From an uncultured Verrucomicrobiales bacterium (GTDB taxonomy: Bacteria; Verrucomicrobiota; Verrucomicrobiia; Verrucomicrobiales; Akkermansiaceae), in NCBI GenBank assembly GCA_937928735.1, contig CALFVF010000019.1, positions 1 through 64,000 on the forward strand: a stretch of DNA of 64,000 nucleotides, written 5' to 3'. The position numbers and the translations under genes were made by a program. Shown in pieces: positions 1 through 9,000 of the stretch (positions are counted from its first letter, which is position 1; each line of letters begins with the position of its first letter). The notes under the pieces are model-generated. The model had not been told where the DNA came from. It ran no database searches and worked only from the letters and a program-made list of their open reading frames with translations.

Positions 1-75
1 TTTATTAGTACGTAGAGAATACTCGATGACTTCTTTTTTAAATTCTTCGCTGTGTCTGCGGTGTTTTCTTTTCAT
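1..75 (-). CDS. IS3-type transposase OrfA, N-terminal fragment (runs off window)
   Basis: Twenty-five codons read leftward from an ATG at 75 to the window edge with no stop. The peptide begins MKRKHRRHSEEFKKEVIEYS, the basic start and helix-turn-helix opening (R-x-x-x-EFKxEVIxYS) usual in OrfA proteins of IS3-family elements, which bind the element ends. The rest lies outside the window, so completeness cannot be judged. A possible element end is the TGTCCTAATT read from 110 to 101, because IS3 ends normally begin TG; this is a guess. It sits at the downstream end of the Rhs toxin/immunity array. Confidence 0.7.
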   Translation of the reverse strand, partial: MKRKHRRHSEEFKKEVIEYSLRTNK

Positions 76-213
76 TGTTTTGTCGTAATTTAACTTAGTA
101 AATTAGGACACGGCTAGGTTAGAAATTTGGGGAAGCTCAACTCGAAATATAATTTTTTAATTCTTCCTGATTAAGGGTAAATACTCTTAATAAATCTATA
201 AAATTAGAATTCA

Positions 214-441
214 TTATTTTGATGCCTTTCTAATATGGTAGTGAAATTCTGGGAAATCTACTATATAATGAGCGTCTCTTGATGGGTTGCGTCCTTGATG
301 CATAGGATGGTAATCCATTCTCCATAATTGCAGTGGTTCTTTTCTATTAAAGTGTCTATCCCCTATGGAACATTGTAAATCCGACTCAATGACAATTCGG
401 CTATTAACACTTATCCATAAACATCTTCTATATCGCAACAC
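214..441 (-). pseudogene. toxin C-terminus-like remnant
   Basis: An AT-rich reading frame of 75 codons overlaps the end of the preceding gene by 31 bp. The useful part is its second half: the block LWRMDYHPMHQ is followed by HYIVDFPEFHYHI. This resembles the end of the toxin tip at 1285-2568 (FRVDYWDYRP, then HFHFGWEPHH): an R-x-DY motif followed by a His-rich end. I infer a decayed or truncated tip of a third polymorphic toxin, left behind when its Rhs portion was lost. It has no Rhs core, no clear start and no ribosome site, and it may not be expressed. Confidence 0.35.
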
Positions 442-842
442 TGAAGCAATTCTTTGATATGTATATTAGGTTCTTTCAACCCCCAATTTTGAGTGCGGCA
501 CAACTCACTTGAGAGCCTTCTGACCAAGCTCCATGAAATACTTTTTTTGAGTCCATGAGCAGTCCACAAATTCTCATCTGGTTGATCACAAATAGTAATT
601 AGCAACCAATTTAACTCATCAGCTAATTCTTGTTCATTGTCACTCAAATTTCCCCAAGTAGAATAACTAGCAAAAAGTAATCTACTGCCATAAACTAGCG
701 CAAACATTTCATTAGTTTTTGGCGTAATCTCAGAATTCAACTTTCCTAGATCATTTGGTAAATTAACAAGCCACTTTATTTGATCTCTTGCAGGCATCGC
801 AAGGAATTTGATTATGCTTTCAAATGCTATATTATTATCCAT
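411..842 (-). CDS. putative immunity protein of the Rhs array (hypothetical)
   Basis: A 143-residue acidic, soluble protein without signal peptide or membrane segment. The stretch after residue 60 (NLSDNEQELADELNWLLITI) looks helical. I recognise no family. It is markedly AT-rich and has the size and position of an immunity gene, third in a series that alternates toxin tips and small cytosolic proteins. Its cognate toxin may be the remnant at 214-441, which unusually would lie downstream of it, or a tip that has been lost. The immunity role is inference from context only. Confidence 0.5.
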   Translation of the reverse strand: MDNNIAFESIIKFLAMPARDQIKWLVNLPNDLGKLNSEITPKTNEMFALVYGSRLLFASYSTWGNLSDNEQELADELNWLLITICDQPDENLWTAHGLKKSISWSLVRRLSSELCRTQNWGLKEPNIHIKELLQCCDIEDVYG

Positions 843-869
843 ATCAAAAAATTAGAATCTAAGTACCTT

Positions 870-897
870 GTCTTAAAAGGACTGTCTTAAAAGGACT
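870..897. repeat. 14-bp tandem duplication in the toxin array
   Basis: GTCTTAAAAGGACT occurs twice head to tail (870-883 and 884-897), followed by GTCC and T-rich GTCC(T)n units to about 920. It lies between two immunity-type genes, 28 bp upstream of the start of the 411-842 gene, and could mark a past insertion or recombination joint. Confidence 0.7.
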
Positions 898-950
898 GTC
901 CCTTTTTTGTCCTTTTTGTCTACTTATTTAAGTTGATCTCAATACGAATG

Positions 951-1298
951 CTATTCCACATCGATTTCAAGACAAACAAGGGTTAAGATATGCTCAGTTC
1001 CACTGATGATTTTTGTAGTTAAATAACCTTCATCAAGTTGACCTTTAAATTGCTCCGGAAAATCAGAAGATATTTTCACTTCAAAACCACCCGAAGTAGA
1101 AAAGCGAGTCAATCCACTTATGAGTACACAATTTTCACAAATAAGTTTTATAGAAGCATCTTCATATTGCCCTCCTCTTTCACAAGAAAAATTTATCTCT
1201 GCTAAACTTTCTTTTTTCGTAAAGCTAAGCTCCAAAAGATCATAAGATCGCTTTTTTAAGAGATTGTTTATATTACTATTTTTATTATCTAAATGCAT
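951..1298 (-). CDS. putative immunity protein 2 (partner of the displaced toxin tip)
   Basis: A 115-residue soluble protein. I start it at the ATG at 1298 (MHLDNKN) because AAGGAG lies six bases upstream, a rare clear ribosome site in this window; an in-frame ATG at 1334 is less likely. With this start the gene overlaps the end of the toxin tip by 14 bp, the tight coupling usual for toxin-immunity pairs. The sequence alternates short strands (ASIKLICENCVLISGL and later EHILTLVCLEIDVE), suggesting a beta-rich fold. No family is recognised, and it contains no Rhs sequence. Low GC suggests acquisition together with the toxin. Confidence 0.65.
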   Translation of the reverse strand: MHLDNKNSNINNLLKKRSYDLLELSFTKKESLAEINFSCERGGQYEDASIKLICENCVLISGLTRFSTSGGFEVKISSDFPEQFKGQLDEGYLTTKIISGTEHILTLVCLEIDVE

Positions 1299-2568
1299 TG
1301 TGTCTCCTTCTATTGTGATGCGGCTCCCAACCAAAATGGAAATGAGGACCGAACTCAGGCGGTGTAGGTCTATAATCCCAATAATCTACTCGAAACATAA
1401 AGTCCCCAAGTCCAGGTTTTGAATTCTTACCAATTCTGTAACGGATTTCAAATATCCTTCCAGGTCTCCCGCCTCTCGTCACTGTAAGTTTTAACTTTCT
1501 CCCAATTTTTTTAGGACCAAAGAGACTACTTTCGGGAGTCTTTACTAGGCTGCTAGAAAGCGATAATTCTAAGTTGTGATTTGCTTTCCCCAACTTCTTT
1601 AACGCCTTTTTGTATCCTGCAGATCTGAGGAATTTAATAAATGCTACACGGGCCAAATTAAGACCTCTGAAGCCTGCTGATATAATTCCTCTAGTGTACC
1701 TCGCTGCAGTTCCAAGAAAACGTCCTCCTTGAAGGAGCATAGAACCAATTCTTGACGTAGTGATTTGCAATGATCGAAAACCTGTAATCAGGCCTCTAAC
1801 AGTTGATCCAATCACACGAATCCCAACCGCTCGAATCCCAACACTCGCTAGTCGAAGGCTTGTTCCTATAGCTGCAGAAACCTCACCCAAACTAAAGTTC
1901 CCACTAGGGTCAATGTTACTCACAGGGTTACTATGCGCGTACAGGTACTTGTGTAGTGTCTGTGGTTCGCCTGTTCTGCCCTCGTAGGTGTCCATGTTGT
2001 GGAAGCGGCCTGTTTGGGTGTTGAGGTATCGAGCACGCAGGTAGTACATGCCGAGGTCTGTGTCAAACTGCTCGCCGGTGAAGAGGTAGCGGTTAGTTGA
2101 TTCTTGGGCGAAGTTCTCTATGGGGAGGGAGGTGAGCTGTCCACTGGTGCTGTCTCGCTTTCTGAAGTCTATCAGGATGCCGTAGGCATCATAGTCGTAT
2201 TCTTCTGTGGTGTCTCCGTTTTCCTCAGAAATAGCGCGCACGCTACCTAAGCCATCATAGTGGTAGTAGTGACGTCTGTACTCTGCACGGGGATTAAGCA
2301 CGGGGTCTGATAGAGTGGTCAGATCTGTCTTGTCGGCAGCTACTAGGTCGTGTCCGTAGTGGTAGCGGCTGACGAGTACGCCTTCTTCGTTCATTTCCTC
2401 TACCACTTGGGCGTAGCCTGTGTGGTTATTGCGATCTACGAGGTAGAGGCTGTCTTTCTCTACCTGACCTTGGGCACCGTAGACTGTCTTGCGCACGCGA
2501 TTCCCATCTGTGTCATAGCTGAGGTCGATCTCTGTCTGCTCCGCTATACCTTGCACACTGAAGTCCAT
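1285..2568 (-). CDS. displaced Rhs C-terminal tip carrying toxin domain 2
   Basis: 427 residues. Residues about 11-223 are the end of an Rhs core, collinear with the large rhs gene: YD repeats (SYDTDGNRVRKTVYG), then the RHS-associated core signature YYLRARYLNTQTGRF and the boundary NIDPSG. Residues about 224-427 are unrelated to the first toxin: a Gly/Arg/Ile-rich linker, a basic segment, and a C-terminus with R-x-DY and a His-rich end (HFHFGWEPHHNRRRH). The toxin activity is not recognised. The gene starts 10 bp after the stop of immunity gene 1, with 10 foreign residues (MDFSVQGIAE) before the homology, so it has lost export and shell regions. It is either silent or expressed as a fragment, and it can serve as a donor for recombination with the main rhs gene. 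Confidence 0.8.
   Translation of the reverse strand: MDFSVQGIAEQTEIDLSYDTDGNRVRKTVYGAQGQVEKDSLYLVDRNNHTGYAQVVEEMNEEGVLVSRYHYGHDLVAADKTDLTTLSDPVLNPRAEYRRHYYHYDGLGSVRAISEENGDTTEEYDYDAYGILIDFRKRDSTSGQLTSLPIENFAQESTNRYLFTGEQFDTDLGMYYLRARYLNTQTGRFHNMDTYEGRTGEPQTLHKYLYAHSNPVSNIDPSGNFSLGEVSAAIGTSLRLASVGIRAVGIRVIGSTVRGLITGFRSLQITTSRIGSMLLQGGRFLGTAARYTRGIISAGFRGLNLARVAFIKFLRSAGYKKALKKLGKANHNLELSLSSSLVKTPESSLFGPKKIGRKLKLTVTRGGRPGRIFEIRYRIGKNSKPGLGDFMFRVDYWDYRPTPPEFGPHFHFGWEPHHNRRRHNAFR
1886..2538. repeat. Rhs core repeat, displaced copy
   Basis: These 653 bp match 3566-4218 at a constant offset of 1680 bp with no indels. By eye I count about 41 differences (roughly 94% identity). The match ends sharply at 2538 after GAGGTCGATCTCTGTCTG. 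Because 1680 is divisible by 3, both copies are in the same reading frame. Confidence 0.9.
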
Positions 2569-2578
2569 TTCAGTTTAT

Positions 2579-3025
2579 TTATACATCCCAGAATATTTGT
2601 TTTCTATAATAAGCGCTACTTTTAAGATTTGTCTCCAGTTCTATCAGGTTTTCAACCAAAAATTTCACCCCTTTTTTTTGCACAAAAACTTTATAAGAAT
2701 CGTTCAGTTTGACTACTTCTGTAGAAAAATACACTATATTTCTATAATTTTCATAAGCATTCGCTGATGAGAAGATTTTTTGTAAACTTAATGAAATTTT
2801 TCCATTCAATCGGCTAATTAACCATTTTTCCGTTAAAACGTTACCATCTTTTTTTATTTGCAATCTAAATTCTTGTTGCAAGTCTATATTAGTATCTTTG
2901 ATGACATTTAAATGTTCTCCTATAATAATTCCCTCCACGTGCAATTTGAATTTTATACAATTCAACACAATCTCTATATCTTCAAAATCGGACAAACCTT
3001 CTATAAATAAAATGGGATATATCAT
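2579..3025 (-). CDS. putative immunity protein 1 (partner of the main Rhs toxin)
   Basis: A 148-residue protein whose ATG (3025) overlaps the TGA of the giant rhs gene by four bases (ATGA), implying translational coupling. There is no signal peptide, so it should act in the cytosol. The composition is AT-rich and Ile/Lys/Asn-rich, unlike the upstream YD-repeat DNA but like the other immunity-type genes in the array. No family is recognised. By position it should neutralise the toxin formed by the last ~185 residues of the rhs product; this is inference from gene order, not from sequence similarity. Confidence 0.65.
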   Translation of the reverse strand: MIYPILFIEGLSDFEDIEIVLNCIKFKLHVEGIIIGEHLNVIKDTNIDLQQEFRLQIKKDGNVLTEKWLISRLNGKISLSLQKIFSSANAYENYRNIVYFSTEVVKLNDSYKVFVQKKGVKFLVENLIELETNLKSSAYYRKQIFWDV

Positions 3026-6000
3026 AACGGTATAGTTGCTTTAATTATAATTGCCTTAGCATAGGCTTCTATAGCCCAAGTATAACAGCTAACTGTCTCA
3101 CCCCCAGGTATCGAATAAAATTGATAAGTTAAGTCTGATTCTAAACCCCTAACAAAACCCATCCATACAATTGACTGAACAATCGACAGTCGAATACCGG
3201 GTCCAACAAGACGTCCATTTAAAGGAGGTTTGCTTAGCTGAGATTTTCTTATAAAATCTATACCCAAAATACCAGGAACATTTGATCTCCTACTCCTCGA
3301 AAATCTCCTAGCATCATTTCTATTAGCTAAATTGGGATTAGCATCCATATAAAAACCACTTCCCAACTTACGCAATGATTCAGCGAAGATAAAAGCGTGT
3401 CCAAATAAAGCCCCAGCAGAACCAGGGGAGCCTAAACCAGTCGCTACACCAAATCTAACACTAGTAAACTTGACTCTTCTTACCCCTTTAATAAATCCTC
3501 TAGTCACCCCTCGAGCACCAATGCCAATAAGCCTCAATCTCGATCCAATTGATGCTGTTATACTTCCCAAACTCACATTCCCGCTAGGATCAATGTTACT
3601 CACAGGATTACTATGCGCGTACAGGTACTTATGTAGTGTTTGTGGCTCGCCTGTTCTTCCCTCGTAGGTGTCCATGTTGTGGAAGCGGCCTGTTTGGGTG
3701 TTGAGGTATCGAGCGCGTAGGTAGTACATGCCGAGGTCTGTGTCAAACTGCTCGCCAGTGAAGAGGTAGCGGTTACTCGATTCTTGGGCGAAGTTCTCTA
3801 TGGGGAGGGAGGTGAGCTGTCCACTTGTGCTGTCTCGCTTTCTGATGTCTATCAGGATGCCGTAGGCATCATAGTCGTATTTTTCTGTGGTGTCTCCGTT
3901 TTCCTCTGAAATAGCGCGCACGCTACCTAGGCCATCATAGTGGTAGTAGTAGCGCCTGTACTCTGCACGAGGATTAAGCACGGGGTCTGTTACTGAGGTC
4001 AGACCTGCTTTATCCGCAGCTACGAGGTCGTGTCCGTAGTGGTAGCGGCTGACGAGTACGCCTTCTTCGTTCATTTCCTCTACCACTTGGGCGTAGCCTG
4101 TGTGGTTATTGCGATCTACGAGGTAGAGGCTGTCTTTCTCTACCTGACCTAGGGCGCCGTAGACTGTCTTACGTACTCGGTTCCCATCTATGTCATAGCT
4201 GAGGTCGATCTCTGTCTGGTCATTGCGCAGGCGGCGGATGAGTTTATTGCGGAAGTCATAGATGTCTGTGACATTCGCTGTTGTTTGTCCGCTGAACTGA
4301 CGTGGGTCTGCTGATTCGGTGGTATTTCCGTTCGCATCATAGCTGTCACTGCTGAGCCAATCATTGGCACTGTAGGTGTAGTCTATGGTGGCTATGGAAC
4401 TGTGGGTGCTTGTGCGGTTTCTCCTGTTCCCTACGGCATCGTAGATGTAGCTGCTGGTGATTGGGCTGAGACTTACTGGCTCTGTGATCTGCTCACTGGT
4501 GAGGCGGTAGAGGGCATCAAAACGATTGATGACTGTGCGGCCACTTCGTTCTTCTATGCGGGTGCGGTGACCTGCTCGATTCAGCGTGTAGGTGTAGCCT
4601 TGTCGTGGGGTGGTTGTGCTACTGCTCGTCTGGTGGCTGAGGTTCAGTGTCTGGAGGCGATTGAGCACGCTGTAGTCATAGTTATGCTGAATGCCATTCT
4701 GGTAGCTGACTCCTGCGAGATTACCATTCGGGTCATAGCGGTAGCTGCTGAGGTTCTGCCATGCTGTGGGGTCGGTGGGGTGTTCTTCGAGGAGGCCTGT
4801 GAGGCGATTTAACACATCATACTGGTAGCCTTGCTTGTAACCACTGGTGATGTCACTCTGGGCTGTTAGGAGATTATTATTCGCATCATAGCTATAACTG
4901 AGGCTGCCGTGGGTGCCGCCGTGCTCTATGAGGCGGCCACGTGGATCATACTGCCAGTTGTCTGTGTAGAGGCTGCTGGCTGCATGATTCAGGCTCTCGG
5001 CAGAAGTGCGGCGACCGAGGAGATCATAGGTATAGCGGAAGGTGCTGGGTGCATGTGCGAGGGTGAGTGAGGGATGATTCGTATCCGCATTCATGGAGGT
5101 GACACGGTTCATGATGTCATAGAGATATGTGGTGGTGTGACCATTAAAGTCTGTGCGACTGGTCATATTTCCTATGGCATCATAGCGAATACTCTCACTC
5201 TGCCCTTCTGGTAATGTGCGTGCTGTGCGACGGCCGAGAGTATCATAGCTGTATGCTGTCTCACGCCCAAGGGCATCTCGCTGGATGAGGCGACTGCCCT
5301 GCTCATCATACTCGTACTCTGTGCGCTGATCTAGTGCATCAATCACCGCGATCATTCTGCCGAGGGCATCGTACTCAAAGCGGGTGGTATAACCTTCTTG
5401 ATCCGTGACACTAGTGCGGCGGCCGAGGGCATCATAGTCCACTGTGGTACTGGTGGCATCCGCAAAGATAGTTCTGACGAGACGGTTCGCGTCATCGTAC
5501 TCGAATTCGCTGCGGTTCCCTCTGGCATCCACTGTGGCGATCTGGCGGCCTGCGGCATCATACTCGGTGAGAGTCTCCTGACCGAGGGCATCACGCACGA
5601 GGGTGCGGCGGCCTGCGGCATCATACTCGAACTCTGTGCGATTCCCGAGAGCATCGATGGTGGCGATGACCCGGCTATCGGCATCATACTCGGTGATGCT
5701 GCGTGGATTATCAGCGAGCTCAGTGGCGGCGGCGATATCGACCACTTCTACGAGAGTCACTGCTGGCATGGTGTCATCTGGGTAGATGGTGACTGTCTGG
5801 CGATCTAGGGCATCATAGAGCATGTAGGTGGTCTCGCCGAGCTGATTGGTCGTGGAGGTCTGGCGGTTCTCCACATCATAGGTCATGGAACTCGTGGAGC
5901 TATCCGGGTAGGTCATGAGCACCTGATTGCCACGGCTATCATAATTAATGGTGGTCACACGCCCTAGCTGATCTGTGCTAGAGGCTGTTTTACCAATGGA

Positions 6001-9000
6001 ATTATAGACCGTACTTGTGGTCGAGCCATCTGGGAAGGTGGTCTGGATGACACGGTTCTCTGCATCGTAGAGGAAACTGGTAGTCAGTGACTGCTGAGTG
6101 CCATCTGCTAGAGTACGAGTCGTCGTACTGGTGATCCGGTTACCATTCTCATCATAGCTGTAGGACTCTCCGCGCATGAGCTGGCCGTCTGCATCTGTGA
6201 CTATCATTTCTAACTCACGCCCCCTGCTATCGTGGCGGTAGGCGGTGACAGTGCCTACAGCATCCACGAGGGTGGAGAGATTTCCACGGCCATCATAGCT
6301 GAAGCTTGTGCTAGCATCTACCGCATCTGTCATCACAGTGAGATTCACCCCACGGCCATCATAGGCGAAGTTCGTGGTATGTCCGAGTGCGTCTGTGATG
6401 GTGAGAGGATTCGAGCGTGGTGCGGTGCTTCTCGCTGGTGGGACGATGTAGCTGTAGCTCGTGATATTGCCGAGTGGGTCTGTCTCACTGAGCTGGTTAT
6501 TGACTCGGTCAAACTCTCTGCGGGTCTCGAAGCCTAGCGGGGTGATCGTGGATGTTTCATTATCATTCTCATCATGGGTGTAGCGTGTCACACCACCGAG
6601 AGCATCCTCCATCATGGCGACATTGCCATTGTCATCATACTGATAGACAGTGCGGTGGCCAAGGCGATTCACCATCACCTGGATATTATCCGCCATAGCG
6701 TATTCTAAATTTAGATCATTGCCATCGGCATCTATCTGGCGCACCATTCTGCCCTCATCATCATACTCTGTGCGAATCGCTGCTACTCCACGAGGGTCTT
6801 TGATACAAGTGAGGTAGTGAGTGAAGGTCTCATTCTCATAGAAGAAGGTGGTGGTGTCTCCCACTCTATTAGTGAAAGAGACTAGGCGGTCTTCTGCATC
6901 ATAGGTGTAGGAGAGGCGCTTGCCCATCGGGTCAATGATCTCTGTGATAAAGCCTTTTTCATTGCGAACAAACTGCACATCTTCCCCGGCACTGTGGATA
7001 ATGCCGTCTTCATTAATGTCGATCGTGTTTCCATTCGTATCTGTGATCGACTGTAAGCCTTCTTCTGAGTCTATCAGATAGACGACTCCACTCTCATCTG
7101 TGTAGCGGAAGAGGCGAGGCTCACTAAAGAATGGGAAATCAAAAATACCCTCTGCTGGGAACACTGGGAAAATATCGTTATTCACGAGCTCTAGGCTACC
7201 TCTGGTTTCCTTACCATTGCGTGATGCCACTGGCGTGAAGGCGAGCTGTGCGCCACTCACAGCACTAAAGAAGACGCAGTTTGCAGGTGCTTCTCTGCCT
7301 AATATGCCTCTGGGGCCACCGTGGGCAATAGCTGAGACCTCAAAAATCTCTGTGCGCCCATCTCCAAAGGTGAGAACCACCTGGCGATTCCCCACAGGGT
7401 TAATGCAGCTCCTAAAGACTGGCAATATGCCCGTAGAGAGAGAAATACTCTGACTCCAGTCATCCCCGAAGTCACGAGTCTTGCGCAGCTTGATATCATC
7501 ATAGCTCAAGTTCCAGCCAATGCCAAAATCTCCCGGCTGTGTGTCTCTACTATCGTAAGTGCGAGTGACCGTGATCGGAATCCCTGTGACCGGCACGCTG
7601 AGATCCTCAAAGGCGAGGGTGAACTGGCCAAGCTTAATGTTAGAATCGATCACAAAGGTCTCATTAGTCACTTCAAGAAAACCTCCTTCAGCAAAAGCCT
7701 CTAACTGCATTTCATAGAGTCCATTCTCCAAGAGAGTCGGATCAAACTGAGCGAGTGCTGACTCAAACACCTGTGCGTCACCACTACCAATCTCTACCCA
7801 AGGTAGATCTTCCCCAAACAAGCGGTACGATAAGGCGTAGCGCACAAACGCTGATCCGTAGGCATCTCCGATAATATCAGTCGGCGCGCTGACGACCTCT
7901 GGCACTACAAAGTCTGAGACGAGTAGTGGCAGTGGAGGGTCTCCGTTTTCAAAGCTAACAATCCTAACAGAGTCTGATGTCGTGCTCACTCCTAGGCTAT
8001 TGGTCGCTACGGCCGAGAAGCTATACTCACCAGCTGGCAAGCCTGCATCAAGGCTATAGAGGTATGTCGTATTACCGACAAACGTGGCCTCACCTAGTAG
8101 CTGGGTTCCCTCATAGACTTCTAGAGACTCGATATTGCCGCCGAGATCACTCGCCGTGATGAGTAGGGTGAATCCGCTATTTTCTAATAATGTCGTGTTA
8201 TTGCGGGGGGCGCGTACGCTCACAGTCGGGGCAGATGTCACTGTGACTGTCACCGTATCACTCGTCACAAAGGGATTATTAGGAGCCTGAACGCCGAATA
8301 CATAGATGCCTGCGACACTGGGTAAAACTTCTGTGACGAGGCTGCTAGCATCGACAATTTGGGTGCCAACATAACCTTCTAACATGATCCATTCTGTCGA
8401 TGATACTCTGCCTGTGGAAGAGCCGTTTAGAATCAAAGGCTCACCAGAGCCGATCTGGTAGGTGAAATCGTCTCCAGCAGAGAGTGTCGGCGGCACAGAC
8501 GTGTCACGAACATTCACAATCAGCTCATCTGATACTATGAACTCGCCGTCATTGGCACTCAACGCAAAGCGATACACACCGTATTCTGTGAGTTCCACTG
8601 AAGTCTGTAGGCTATCCACAGACTCGATCTCTACATCAGCTGGGCCACTCAATAAGACCCACTCTGTCTGAAGAGGTGAAGGAAAACCATCATCCGCTGC
8701 AGTACCGCTTAACTCAACGGTTCCTAGAGTAGATAGAATCTGATCAGGCCCTGCAAAGACTCTAGGTGCCACGCTCGCTTCTCTGGTCACCACGACATTG
8801 GTGGTGCCTGAGGTGACAAACTGGCCGTCATTGACAGAACATGTGAATTGGTACTCGCCAACACGGGCGAATCTCACATCAAGCACCTCGCTCTCTGGAG
8901 AGGCGATCAAAGCCTCAGGGCCTGAGACTTGCTCCCATTCTGTCCCTAAAGCTGTTCCTATAGGGCGACCATCATCTGTAATGACTGGTTCGATCCTTAA

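Noticed and set aside
4402-4812. Plus-strand open frame (136 codons) opposite the YD-repeat region
   Set aside because: It is one of several frames opposite the rhs gene produced by its regular repeat codons; low-complexity and no start signal.
5352-5808. Further long frames opposite the YD repeats
   Set aside because: Same cause: the periodic YD sequence keeps other frames open. The minus-strand product has real domains.
3566-7560. Periodic YD-repeat DNA could look like a CRISPR array or satellite
   Set aside because: Units are coding, vary in sequence, and have no constant repeat or spacer.
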